64,000 nucleotides of DNA from Elusimicrobiaceae bacterium (lineage in GTDB: Bacteria > Elusimicrobiota > Elusimicrobia > Elusimicrobiales > Elusimicrobiaceae): assembly GCA_017534965.1 (NCBI GenBank), contig JAFXVA010000013.1, forward strand, positions 1 through 64,000, read 5' to 3'. Every line of letters begins with the position of its first letter. The stretch's first letter is position 1. The position numbers and the translations under genes were made by a program. Of this stretch, positions 1-7,939 are shown one piece after another. The notes below the pieces were generated by a model. That model had not been told where the DNA came from. It searched no databases and saw nothing but the letters and a program-made list of their open reading frames with translations.

Positions 1-135
1 ATTATGCCTGGTGATAATGCTGAAATCGAAGTAACCTTAATAACCCCTGTAGCCATGGAAGAAGGCGTTCGCTTTGCTATCCGCGAAGGTGGCAGAACTG
101 TTGGTGCAGGTGTTGTTACCAAAATCTTAGAGTAA
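1..135 (+). CDS. tuf: Elongation factor Tu, C-terminal end (partial)
   Basis: The first 44 codons read as the extreme C-terminus of EF-Tu domain 3, including PGDNAEIEV, an [22 protein letters not shown] segment and a final VVTKILE before TAA. EF-Tu delivers aminoacyl-tRNA to the ribosome as a GTP complex. Only the beta-barrel domain that contacts the tRNA acceptor arm lies in the window; the GTPase domain is off the left edge. A strong intrinsic terminator follows after about 20 bases, so tuf is the last gene of its transcript. Identification is secure because this tail is highly conserved. Confidence 0.95.
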   Translation: MMPGDNAEIEVTLITPVAMEEGVRFAIREGGRTVGAGVVTKILE

Positions 136-153
136 GCAAATTTGCTGAAACAT

Positions 154-186
154 AAAAGCCCGACTTTTTATAGTCGGGCTTTTTTA
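154..186 (+). terminator. Intrinsic terminator of tuf
   Basis: A 12-bp perfect stem, AAAAGCCCGACT (154-165) with AGTCGGGCTTTT (172-183), encloses a 6-base loop and runs into a T tract. Confidence 0.93.
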
Positions 187-205
187 TTTGTGGCTTCGTC
201 TTTTT

Positions 206-316
206 GGTAAATTTTAATTTTTTTCAAATTTCGGATACACGGGCTTGCCAGCCACTCGGGGTATACCTCATTTGAAAGAAACACTTTTTCTAAAGAAAAA
301 GTTAATTAAAATTTCC
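206..316 (+). repeat. Structured intergenic hairpin element, copy 1
   Basis: A nested hairpin. The outer arms are GGTAAATTTTAATT (206-219) and AATTAAAATTTCC (304-316). The inner helix is TTTCAAAT (222-229) with ATTTGAAA (270-277). A conserved TTC/TC internal loop follows, then GGATAC (233-238) with GTATaCC (261-267, one bulged A), and an apical GGCT-TGCC-AGCC hairpin (242-253). Two other copies (44074-44164 and 48846-48954) share the loops but have different, compensating helix sequences. No coding potential is seen. A truncated left arm recurs at about 553-588. Confidence 0.75.
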
Positions 317-545
317 TCAAAAATACTGTGCCTTTTATGTGATATTTTTTAGCGCCTTATCTAAACTCAAAATCCTTGAAAAAGATATTTGCTCTATTTT
401 GCTTAATTTGAAGCGAAAAAGAAAAGTTAAAATTTTCTCAAAAATTCTGTGCCATGATATGTTCTGTTTAGATATAATTTTTGCACCTTATCTAAATGCA
501 AAATCCTTGAAAAAAGCCACGCGTTACTTGGACTGAATTTGAATT
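317..545 (+). repeat. Degenerate tandem repeat array, copy 1
   Basis: This spacer holds imperfect repeats of a unit of roughly 45-90 bases. It is built from a CGCCTTaTCTAAA box (352-364; again at 483-495), an AAAATCCTTGaaAAA box (369-383; again at about 500-514) and an ATTTGCTCTaTTT or ATATGTTCTGTTT box (388-400, 458-470). The same boxes recur in the spacers at 44185-44400 and 48797-49110. The small open frame at 339-536 is made only of these repeats and is not a credible gene. Confidence 0.6.
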
Positions 546-645
546 GCTTTTTATGGCTTCAATTTTTTTGGTAAATTTTAATTTTTTTATTTCAAAACAC
601 TGGAGTAATAATAAATCAATCTGTCATATTTTTTATAATTAAATT

Positions 646-1110
646 TTAATTTAAAATAAAAATACCTAAGTTTAAACTTGTTGCATATAAAAGCCATAGA
701 AGATAAACTAAAGAAATATAAAAACATTTTTTATCAATTTTGCGGCTCATTAAAATCATTTTTACGACGAGTAAATCAAGCGCTAAAATAACAACTAATC
801 CACCTAAAATACTTCTTAATCCAAAGAAAACTGGTGTCCACATAAAATTTAAAACCATTTGCAAAATAAAAACTCCTTTTAATTTCTTTATTAAATTTTT
901 ATCTTTGCTTTTGTCGTAAATTTTATCAAGTCGCCAATAAAAAACGGCAAGCAAAATATATAATATTGTCCAAACCGGTGCAAATAAAAAATTAGGCGGA
1001 GCAAAAAAAGGTTTTTTTACAAAAGCATACCAAGTCGTAATAGACGAACTAACAAAGATACTGCTAAGTCCGCCGGCAATTAAAAATAAAACAATAAGTG
1101 CTACTAACAT
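646..1110 (-). CDS. tspO: TspO/MBR family membrane protein
   Basis: A 154-residue protein with five hydrophobic helices and the family signatures: a WYAFVKKPFFAPPNFLFAPVW-type stretch near residues 27-47, an NFMWTPVFFG segment around 108-117 and an aromatic, Trp-rich core. TspO proteins are five-helix membrane proteins that bind tetrapyrroles and related ligands; their physiological role in bacteria is often regulatory or stress-related. Its length matches the family. It stands alone on the minus strand between the repeat spacer and a divergent operon, so context adds no function. The assignment rests on the motifs and helix pattern. Confidence 0.9.
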   Translation of the reverse strand: MLVALIVLFLIAGGLSSIFVSSSITTWYAFVKKPFFAPPNFLFAPVWTILYILLAVFYWRLDKIYDKSKDKNLIKKLKGVFILQMVLNFMWTPVFFGLRSILGGLVVILALDLLVVKMILMSRKIDKKCFYISLVYLLWLLYATSLNLGIFILN

Positions 1111-1246
1111 AATACCCCCTTTCTTCTTTACAAGTAAATTGTAAAAAAGATATAATTATTTTATATTATTTTTTGATTTTTGAAAATAATAGAAATATAT
1201 ACGGGAAAGAATAAGGCGTCAGTAGGATTTATAATATTTTAAAATA

Positions 1247-1276
1247 TTGTAAACAAAGTTAAATAAATGATATAAT
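1247..1276 (+). promoter_or_regulatory. Sigma70-type promoter for the 1337-2997 operon
   Basis: TTGTAA (1247-1252) and a consensus TATAAT (1271-1276) are separated by 18 bases, about 60 bases before the start codon. An AAGGAG ribosome site precedes the ATG at 1337. Confidence 0.6.
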
Positions 1277-1336
1277 TTATTAAAGGAAAATACTGACAAC
1301 TATAAAGTATTTTAAATTATAATAAGGAGAGAAGAA

Positions 1337-1861
1337 ATGAAGAAATTCGCAATACTTGCTGCTGTAGTTTTGTTTGCTATGCCAGCATTTGCACAGGTTA
1401 AAGTTGCCAATCATGGCAAAGTAACCACTTATGAAAAAGGGTCCACTATCAATGTCACCAGCAAAGATTATGCTGAAGTTTATTATGATGGTGTTTTATT
1501 TACTATTCCGAAAGGTAAAAAAGTAGTAATGAGCCAAAATAAATCCGGTGATATTTTAATCAGTGGAGATAATCTTAATGGGGTTAAAGTTTTAGGTCAA
1601 ACTTTAAGATCTGAAAAACCTGCAACTTATGTTATCAACATGAAAAGGAATACTATTATTCGTGCTCCTATTCAAACAGTTTCATCTAAAAAAGAAGAAA
1701 ATAAAGAAAATAAAAATTTAGATACTCAAGCCGCAGGCAAAGAAACTATTGTTGAAGTAGCTTTTCCGGAACCGGAAGATTATGTAAATGAAATCGTTTC
1801 CGAACAAGCCGTTCAAGATGTTGAAGGCCAATTAAGTCCTTCTGCACCTACTGGAATATAG
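1337..1861 (+). CDS. Secreted protein of unknown function
   Basis: A 174-residue protein with a clear Sec signal peptide (MKKFAILAAVVLFAMPAFAQ, cleavage expected after AFA). The mature part has a predicted all-beta segment of about 85 residues (KVTTYEKGST to TYVINMKRN) that loosely recalls FecR-like or periplasmic beta-sandwich domains. A Lys/Glu/Asn-rich linker (about 118-135) and an acidic tail follow. I do not recognise the family. It lies 14 bases upstream of a beta-barrel gene in the same orientation, so it may be the periplasmic partner of that outer-membrane protein; this is inference from adjacency. A good promoter and an AAGGAG site precede the start. Confidence 0.8.
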   Translation: MKKFAILAAVVLFAMPAFAQVKVANHGKVTTYEKGSTINVTSKDYAEVYYDGVLFTIPKGKKVVMSQNKSGDILISGDNLNGVKVLGQTLRSEKPATYVINMKRNTIIRAPIQTVSSKKEENKENKNLDTQAAGKETIVEVAFPEPEDYVNEIVSEQAVQDVEGQLSPSAPTGI

Positions 1862-1875
1862 AGGAAAAATATAAA

Positions 1876-2997
1876 ATGAAAAAATTAACATTACTTGGTT
1901 TTATTTGTGCTTTTGCCGTCGTAGCTAATGCCGGTAACCTTAAATTCTTGGCTTCCGAAGAAGTTAAATACGACGATAATATTTATTTAACCAACTCTGA
2001 TAAAAAAGATTCTTTTATCAGCTCCACTAAACTTGGTGCTAAGTATGAAGGTCAAATTCCTAATACTTCTTTAAAAGGTCTTTTTAGTGCCGTTGGCGGT
2101 TATAATGCTTATACCGAAAAAAATGATAAAAACGGTTATTGGGATGCTTTAGCCATTGCTGAAATTTCCAATAAAAACTTTACGCTTGGTGATAGATTCT
2201 TACTCACTTCCGATCCTGCTAACTCCGAACAAACCGAAAGAGCAAAAAGAATTAACAATAATGCTTATGCAAGCTTTATTACCAGCAAAGAAAAAATGTT
2301 TAGCTTAGGTTTCAAAGTTTCTGATGATTACACCAGATATTTTGAAGATGAATTTAAAGCTTTAAACAGAAACAGAATCAATGCCGGCGTCGGTGCTTAT
2401 TATAATATTTCCAGCAAAACCAGCTTGTTTGCCGAATATACTTATACCGATATTGACTATGATAAAAATAAAGATAATAATTCCGATGGCGGAATTGTTG
2501 CTTTAGGTGTTGAAGGTCAAATTGCTTCCAAAGTTAAAGGAACCGCAAAAGCAACCTATAACTATCGCAACTATGATCATGATTTAGCTGGTTATGATAA
2601 CTATGCCGATTTATTCGGTTATGAAGTATCTTTAGCTTGGACTCCCACATCTAGAAACTTAATTAAATTAACCGGCGAAAGAACTTTTGAAGAAACTCTC
2701 TTCACAAATAACCGCTACTTTATTGATACCGGTGTTAATTTGTATATGGCCCAAAAAATTAACAAACTTACTCTTGGTTTAAATTTGGGTTATGATAACT
2801 TAGCTTATCAAAAAGAAGTTTCTAATATTAAACGCAAAGATGATGTTTACACCGTTCGCCCGGAAATTGACTATCAATTAAAAGACTGGTTAAACATTGG
2901 TGCTTGGTATCAATTCAGAAAACGTGCTTCCAATATGTCTGACGATTATGAATATGATAACAACAGAGTCGGCGCTTATATCAAAGCTATTTTCTAA
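1876..2997 (+). CDS. Outer-membrane beta-barrel protein
   Basis: A 373-residue protein with a signal peptide (about residues 1-19) and no transmembrane helix. It shows many alternating hydrophobic/polar strands with Tyr and Phe at strand ends, periodic charged turns and a C-terminal aromatic residue (YIKAIF), as expected for a BamA-assembled barrel. The opening KFLASEEVKYDDNIYLTNSD resembles putative beta-barrel porin-2-type proteins. A pore or surface role is likely; the substrate is unknown. It is co-transcribed with the preceding secreted protein and followed by an intrinsic terminator. Confidence 0.85.
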   Translation: MKKLTLLGFICAFAVVANAGNLKFLASEEVKYDDNIYLTNSDKKDSFISSTKLGAKYEGQIPNTSLKGLFSAVGGYNAYTEKNDKNGYWDALAIAEISNKNFTLGDRFLLTSDPANSEQTERAKRINNNAYASFITSKEKMFSLGFKVSDDYTRYFEDEFKALNRNRINAGVGAYYNISSKTSLFAEYTYTDIDYDKNKDNNSDGGIVALGVEGQIASKVKGTAKATYNYRNYDHDLAGYDNYADLFGYEVSLAWTPTSRNLIKLTGERTFEETLFTNNRYFIDTGVNLYMAQKINKLTLGLNLGYDNLAYQKEVSNIKRKDDVYTVRPEIDYQLKDWLNIGAWYQFRKRASNMSDDYEYDNNRVGAYIKAIF

Positions 2998-3018
2998 TTT
3001 TATGTAGAAAATCAATCT

Positions 3019-3056
3019 AAAATCCCCAGGGGGAATAAAACCTTGGGGATTTTTTA
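3019..3056 (+). terminator. Intrinsic terminator after the barrel gene
   Basis: AAAATCCCCAGG (3019-3030) pairs with CCTTGGGGATTTT (3041-3053) with one bulged base, followed by T residues. Confidence 0.85.
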
Positions 3057-3083
3057 ATTAAAAAATATTTCAAGGTAAAATTT

Positions 3084-4433
3084 ATGTTGGAAAGATCTCC
3101 GGAAGAAAAAGTTGCAGTAAAACAATGTTTAAAATTGATGGAAGAAAACAATATTCAAATCTTAAAATTATGGTTTGTAGATATTTTGGGCAAATTAAAA
3201 TCTATCACTGTTTCTTATCGTGAATTTGAATATGCCTTAACTGAAGGTATGGGCCTTGATGGTTCTTCTATTGAAGGTTTTGCCCGTGTTTACGAATCCG
3301 ATCTTGTTGCTTTGCCCGATTTAAGCACTTTTCAGATGTTTCCTGCTGATTTTACCGGTGTGCCTATAGCAAGAGTTTTCTGTGATATCAAAACAACCGA
3401 TGGCAAACAATTTGAAGGCGACCCCAGATATATTTTAAAACGCAATATTAAAGAAATGAAAAAGTTTGGCTTTGATCAGTTTATGGTAGGGCCGGAACTT
3501 GAATATTTTTATTTTAAAGATAATAAAAATCCTGAAACTTTGGACCACGCCGGTTATTATGATACAATACCATTAGATTCTTCTTATGCTATCCGCCGTG
3601 AAACAATGCAACTACTGGAAAAACTTGGTATTCGTGTGGAATATTCTCATCACGAAGCAGCCCCTTCCCAACATGAAATTGATTTAAGATACGACGAAGC
3701 TATGAAAATGGCTGATAAAGTTATAACTTACCGCACCGTTGTAAAGCAAGTGGCTGCAAGAAACGGCGTTTACGCAACTTTTATGCCAAAGCCGATAGCT
3801 AAAATAAACGGCAGCGGTATGCATGTGCATCAATCTCTTTTTACTAAAGGGGAAAATCAATTTTTTGATGCCAAAGACCCTCTTTATTTATCCACTACCG
3901 CGCGCCATTATATAGCAGGTATTTTAACGCATGTAAAAGAAATTTGCTCTGTTACAAATCAATGGGTAAATTCTTATAAACGCCTTGTTCCCGGTTATGA
4001 AGCACCCTCTTATATTGCTTGGGGACGCAAAAACAGAAGCACTCTTGTTCGTATCCCGCAAGTAAAACTTGGCAAGCCAAATGCAACACGTATTGAGTTT
4101 CGCTTCCCTGATCCTGCGTGCAATCCCTATTTAACTTTTGCTGTTATGCTTGGTGCCGGCCTTGAAGGTATTAAACATAAAATGGCAATACCTCCTATTA
4201 CAGAAGAAAATATTTTTGAAATGTCTAAAGAAGAAAGAAAGGCCCGCAAAATTGAGTGCTTGCCCGCTTATCTTTATGAAGCTATAAATTATACTCGTGA
4301 ATCTAAATTCGTCAAGAAAATTCTTGGCGATCATACTTTTGAAAAATTTATTGCCAATAAAGATATTGAGTGGGCCCATTACAGAACGCATATATCTAGC
4401 TATGAGATAGATAGATATTTATCCACACTTTAG
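3084..4433 (+). CDS. glnA: Glutamine synthetase, type I alpha
   Basis: A 449-residue enzyme that makes glutamine from glutamate, ammonia and ATP. It has the N-terminal beta-grasp domain (WFVDILGKLKS, then MGLDGSSIEGF near 53-63). The catalytic domain has metal-binding VGPELEYF, the NGSGMHVHQSL ATP-site motif near 242-252 and NRSTLVRIP near 317-325. The length of about 450 and the lack of the roughly 25-residue insertion and adenylylation tyrosine region place it with GSI-alpha rather than GSI-beta, so feedback inhibition rather than adenylylation is expected. It has its own transcript after the terminator at 3019-3056. Its downstream flank is the tRNA-Val integration hotspot. Confidence 0.95.
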   Translation: MLERSPEEKVAVKQCLKLMEENNIQILKLWFVDILGKLKSITVSYREFEYALTEGMGLDGSSIEGFARVYESDLVALPDLSTFQMFPADFTGVPIARVFCDIKTTDGKQFEGDPRYILKRNIKEMKKFGFDQFMVGPELEYFYFKDNKNPETLDHAGYYDTIPLDSSYAIRRETMQLLEKLGIRVEYSHHEAAPSQHEIDLRYDEAMKMADKVITYRTVVKQVAARNGVYATFMPKPIAKINGSGMHVHQSLFTKGENQFFDAKDPLYLSTTARHYIAGILTHVKEICSVTNQWVNSYKRLVPGYEAPSYIAWGRKNRSTLVRIPQVKLGKPNATRIEFRFPDPACNPYLTFAVMLGAGLEGIKHKMAIPPITEENIFEMSKEERKARKIECLPAYLYEAINYTRESKFVKKILGDHTFEKFIANKDIEWAHYRTHISSYEIDRYLSTL

Positions 4434-4757
4434 TATTTTTGCTTAATGATTTTTCGGTAAATATAAAAGGGAATTAGATTTTTGGATTTGCCTTAAGGCC
4501 AATTTTTACTAGCAAAATAGGATTTGGTCACAAGCCGCCTTATTTGCAATAGAGTATAAACGCAGAAGATGAAGGCAATAAAAATTGCCCAGTACAGGAT
4601 TTGCCTTCCGATAAAATTCCTGACGGAATTTTTCTGCAGGCCCGCCTCGCGATGCTCGCCTTTCGCTTCGCTCAAACTCGCATAACGCTCCGGCTTTCAA
4701 ATTCTGACGAAACAACAAGCAGTTGTTGCTTCTACAAGGCCATATTTTATTGGCAAA
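4434..4757. other. Gene-free scar region left of the integrated element
   Basis: No credible gene. It holds a second partial tRNA-Val 3' end (4576-4603), a hairpin AAAATTCC-TGAC-GGAATTTTT (4613-4633), a GC-richer stretch (about 4638-4690) and an ATTGGC-aaaaat-GCCAAT hairpin (4749-4766) just 3' of the displaced tRNA end. The open frames here on the minus strand are read-throughs of tRNA sequence. It looks like debris of an earlier integration at the same site. Confidence 0.6.
4576..4603 (-). repeat. Vestigial tRNA-Val 3' end (older attachment scar)
   Basis: Twenty-eight bases match the tRNA-Val 3' end and its downstream flank with a single mismatch; the block TGCCCAGTACAGGATTT (4586-4602) is identical to 24027-24043. 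The match stops inside the T arm. Confidence 0.7.
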
Positions 4758-4817
4758 AATGCCAATAAAAAATGCCCAGTACAGGATTTGAACCTGTGAC
4801 CTTTCCCATGTCAAGGG
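4758..4817. repeat. Left attachment site (60-bp direct repeat)
   Basis: These 60 bases are identical to 24012-24071. They correspond to the tRNA-Val anticodon stem-loop through the 3' end plus 15 bases of downstream flank. This copy is not attached to a tRNA 5' half, so it is the displaced original 3' end. The adjacent bases form an inverted pair, GTCAAGGG (4810-4817) and CCCCTTGAC (4824-4832), as expected for core-type integrase sites. Confidence 0.92.
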
Positions 4818-4882
4818 CGCAGTGCCCCTTGACTGGGAAAGTTATCGTCGAGAAAATTGCTTGAGATTTTTCTTTTTTTACC

Positions 4883-4903
4883 ATTGCCAAAATATTGACA
4901 ATA
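4883..4903. repeat. Candidate integrase arm site, left
   Basis: ATTGCCAAAATATTGACAAT plus a following A occurs here and identically at 23888-23908. It is itself an imperfect palindrome (ATTGyCAA arms), as expected for an arm-type or excisionase site. Confidence 0.55.
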
Positions 4904-5000
4904 GCGGGTTATAATTAAGAAAAAATTTTAAATAAACTTTAACATATTATATTACTAAAAGTAATATTTTATTATAACTTATATTGAATTTTACAGTCAC

Positions 5001-5068
5001 CTTGCCCTAAACTTGCCCTAAACTTGCCCTAAACTTGCCCTAAACTTGTATATTACCTTGCATATTAC
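5001..5068. repeat. Tandem 11-bp and 12-bp direct repeats
   Basis: Four perfect 11-bp units CTTGCCCTAAA (5001-5044) are followed by CTTGTATATTAC (5045-5056), CTTGCATATTAC (5057-5068) and a partial CTTGTCTATTT. All begin with CTTG. They lie at the left end of the element, just past the stop of the AlbA-domain gene. They could be integrase, replication-initiator or partition iterons. Confidence 0.8.
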
Positions 5069-5073
5069 CTTGT

Positions 5074-6696
5074 CTATTTAGATTTAGAAGGATTCATTAT
5101 CCAATATGCAAAATGACCTGTTCCCTTAGATATAATTTTTCCATCTCTTCGTAATTCTTGTAGCATATTTTCAATAGTTTTTTTATCAGTATCCCGCATT
5201 GCTTCTAAAAATTCTTTTGTAGTTCCTTTTCCGTGGTTTTCAATATGTTTTAAAATAATTTCTTTTTTATAGGAACGAGATAAACCTTTTAATCTAGAAT
5301 ACTCTCCTAATTTGCCAATATGGGCATAATATTTTTTTGATAAAATATATTCTTGTTTTTTATGTTTTCCGATTGGTTCAATAATACCTAATTCTAATAG
5401 TTTTTTCTTATAACCTACATTTATAAAAGTTTTAGAAAGTCTTATATTTTCAAGTTCCAGCACCTCTTCTACTGAAAGATTAATATTTAATTTTTTTTGA
5501 ATTTCTTTAAGAAAAAGTACAAAATTTTTATCTTTAATTTGTGCTGGTATACTCAAAATTACCTGTTTATCTGATGTCTTTGATAAATCTGGAACTCCTT
5601 TTCCATCTTTAATTGATGATGAAAAGATTACATCCATTCCTTGTCCTGACCTTTCCACTAAACCGCTATATGCTAATGTTTCAGCAATAGTACGATTTCG
5701 TGATTTTTGGGTGTATAGAATATTTTGTACTGTGATACCTGGAGGGAATCCACCCGGACTTTGAATTATAAATGCTTCAGGAGATGCTTTAATTATGATA
5801 GAACCGCCGCTTATAGTATAATCTCTATGTGCGATGGCATTAAGAATTGCCTCTCTAATAGGACGCTCAGCAAACAAAGGAATTTCATTTATAAAAAACC
5901 CGTCTTGAAAAGAAATATTTTCATTTCTGGCATTGATAGTTCCCCATAGCTCATCAGCAATTTTAAAAAAAGGTTCTCTCCAAGATTTACGGAAATCATA
6001 TTCAATTTGGGCTGCATCTTTTCTCCACTCAAAAATAATTTCAGCAGACGGAAGCAATTTATCTAGAGCATCTTTTTTACCAAACAAAATTAAAGCTGCT
6101 AGCTTAATACCCTTATTATCTTTTAACCTCAATGATGTTAATAGTTTTTCGGTAGAAAAGTTTTTATACTCATCATTACTAGAACGTTGTGCCCACAAGT
6201 TTTTATAATTTTCTATAGCTTGTAAATCCATATCTGTAATAGATAAACCAGTAACATAAGTATTTGAAAAGTCTTCTTCCCTTTCAGAAAAAATAGAAAG
6301 TAGCTCATCTGAGGACATTTCGCAAATAGACGAGCCCCTTCTTATTGGATATCTATATTTCCCATTAGATTTTGTTGGAATACCTAGTCGATGTAGTGGA
6401 ATGGAGAATACTAAAATTCTTTTACTATCTACAAAGAGTTCTTCTACCTTAATATTTAAATTGAGAGTTTGGTAAATTTTATGTGGTAAATTAGTATGAG
6501 TTCCTAAAAATGCTTTAGTTCCAATAATTTCACGATTATCTTTAATACCGAGTAATAAATAGCCCCCCTTCACATTAGATATAGCAGCACAATAATCATT
6601 TATTTCCTTTTCACTAAAATGATTAGATGCTTCCTTGAACTCTAGATGAGCATCTTCGGGATTTTTTAATAAAACTTTTAATTCTTGTTCAGTCAT
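5074..6696 (-). CDS. AlbA-domain (Schlafen-like) protein with GHKL ATPase-like and winged-helix regions
   Basis: A 540-residue protein of the COG2865 type. The N-terminal AlbA_2 or Schlafen-like nucleic-acid-binding domain (about 1-135) contains HLEFKEASNHFSEKEINDYC, GGYLLLGIKDN and YRYPIRRGSS. The middle has the truncated GHKL ATPase-like domain typical of the family (PIREAILNAIAHRDY and RSGQGMDVIF). The C-terminus holds two winged-helix segments. The start at 6696 is preferred over an upstream ATG because AAAGGA lies just before it. Relatives act as regulators or defence components; the exact target is unknown. It is the leftmost gene of the island, read toward the integration boundary. Confidence 0.85.
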   Translation of the reverse strand: MTEQELKVLLKNPEDAHLEFKEASNHFSEKEINDYCAAISNVKGGYLLLGIKDNREIIGTKAFLGTHTNLPHKIYQTLNLNIKVEELFVDSKRILVFSIPLHRLGIPTKSNGKYRYPIRRGSSICEMSSDELLSIFSEREEDFSNTYVTGLSITDMDLQAIENYKNLWAQRSSNDEYKNFSTEKLLTSLRLKDNKGIKLAALILFGKKDALDKLLPSAEIIFEWRKDAAQIEYDFRKSWREPFFKIADELWGTINARNENISFQDGFFINEIPLFAERPIREAILNAIAHRDYTISGGSIIIKASPEAFIIQSPGGFPPGITVQNILYTQKSRNRTIAETLAYSGLVERSGQGMDVIFSSSIKDGKGVPDLSKTSDKQVILSIPAQIKDKNFVLFLKEIQKKLNINLSVEEVLELENIRLSKTFINVGYKKKLLELGIIEPIGKHKKQEYILSKKYYAHIGKLGEYSRLKGLSRSYKKEIILKHIENHGKGTTKEFLEAMRDTDKKTIENMLQELRRDGKIISKGTGHFAYWIMNPSKSK

Positions 6697-6766
6697 ACAT
6701 CCTTTATGCTTATATTTTAGCAAAAAAACAATCAATTGAGTTGCATATTATTATTATTATTATACT

Positions 6767-7852
6767 TTATCTAAGTTTATAATTTGTATTTCTTCCGCTA
6801 CCGATTTGTTCCAAAATTCCGCGTTTTAATAAGTCTGCTATATCACGGCCTGCACTGTCTTGGGAGCATTTGCAAATTTTAGCCCACTTACTGCTAGTCA
6901 AATTACCGCTGAATCCGTCAAAAAGCATATTAATAATTTTGCTTTGGCGGTCATTAAATGTTTCACCTTGGTATTGCTTCCAAAAGTTTGCTTTTACTAA
7001 AACTGATTTTAAAAGTTCGTTAGAATTTTTAATAGCATTTTCTAAGGTAATTAAAAACCATTCAAGCCATTCTGTTATATCTAAATCACCCTGTTGAGTA
7101 ATTTCCAGTTGCTTATAATATTGCTTGCGTTCTTTTGCTATTTGGGAAGACATAGAATAAAAACGATTAGAAGAATTTTCGCTTCTTGCCAGTAATAATT
7201 CTGATAAAGCACGGGCGATACGGCCATTACCATCATCAAAAGGGTGCAAAGTAACAAACCATAAGTGAGCAATAGCCGCTTTTAAGACATTATCTGTTTC
7301 GTCTTTATCTATAAATTCAAATAATTTTTTCATTTCGCCATTTAAGACTTTGGCACTTGGGGCTTGATAGTGAACTTTTTCTAATCCCATAGGGCCTGAA
7401 ACAACTTGCATTGGTCCTAATTTATCATCACGGTAATCACCTGCTTTAATAGTATAAAAACCGCTTTTACCTTCCGGAAACATATTTTTATGCCAAGCAC
7501 ATAAACGCTCCTTCGTAACGGGTGCATTATAATTTTGGATGGCATCTAACATCATATCCACAGAACCTTCAATGTTTCTTGGAACGGATATATCTTCACT
7601 ATGCAAACCAAGTTTTCTTGCAATAGAAGAACGAACTTGTTCCATATCTAAACGTTGGCCTTCAATTTGATTGGATTTTAAAATTTCTTCGGTAAGAGTT
7701 TGAAGCAAAGCATTATCCTGCATATTAAAACCAATGTTTTGCATTTTGCCAAGCAGTAAACCTTGCGCCAATTTAACTTGTGCAAGTAACGTTAAAATCT
7801 TTGTTTTATTCCACGTAAAGTGTGGCCAATTTTCATTTTGATATATATACAT
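6767..7852 (-). CDS. Fic-family protein (DUF4172-Fic-HTH)
   Basis: A 361-residue protein with the full catalytic Fic motif HPFDDGNGRIAR near residues 202-213, preceded by a DUF4172-type N-terminal helical region (NENWPHFTWN) and followed by a winged-helix C-terminus. An inhibitory-helix-like segment (about 75-85, SSIARKLG) precedes the core. Fic enzymes transfer AMP or other nucleotide groups to target hydroxyls; this architecture is common in mobile elements, where it may regulate transcription or act as a toxin. No separate antitoxin gene is visible. It lies 71 bases upstream of the AlbA gene and 87 bases downstream of the integrase, all on the minus strand. Confidence 0.9.
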   Translation of the reverse strand: MYIYQNENWPHFTWNKTKILTLLAQVKLAQGLLLGKMQNIGFNMQDNALLQTLTEEILKSNQIEGQRLDMEQVRSSIARKLGLHSEDISVPRNIEGSVDMMLDAIQNYNAPVTKERLCAWHKNMFPEGKSGFYTIKAGDYRDDKLGPMQVVSGPMGLEKVHYQAPSAKVLNGEMKKLFEFIDKDETDNVLKAAIAHLWFVTLHPFDDGNGRIARALSELLLARSENSSNRFYSMSSQIAKERKQYYKQLEITQQGDLDITEWLEWFLITLENAIKNSNELLKSVLVKANFWKQYQGETFNDRQSKIINMLFDGFSGNLTSSKWAKICKCSQDSAGRDIADLLKRGILEQIGSGRNTNYKLR

Positions 7853-7939
7853 AATTCATACTCCTATGTTATTATTATTATACCATAATCTACGCAAAAA
7901 ATGCGGAGATTATGCGGAGAATGTTAAATTTACCATATT

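Noticed and set aside
339-536. 65-codon open frame in the tuf spacer
   Set aside because: It consists of the dispersed repeat boxes found in two other spacers and has no ribosome site or recognisable protein pattern.
4493-4814. Overlapping minus-strand open frames left of the island
   Set aside because: They translate tRNA-Val fragments and scar sequence; the same residues appear when the right attachment site is translated.
5001-5068. CRISPR-like array
   Set aside because: Units are directly adjacent with no spacers and are only 11-12 bases long.
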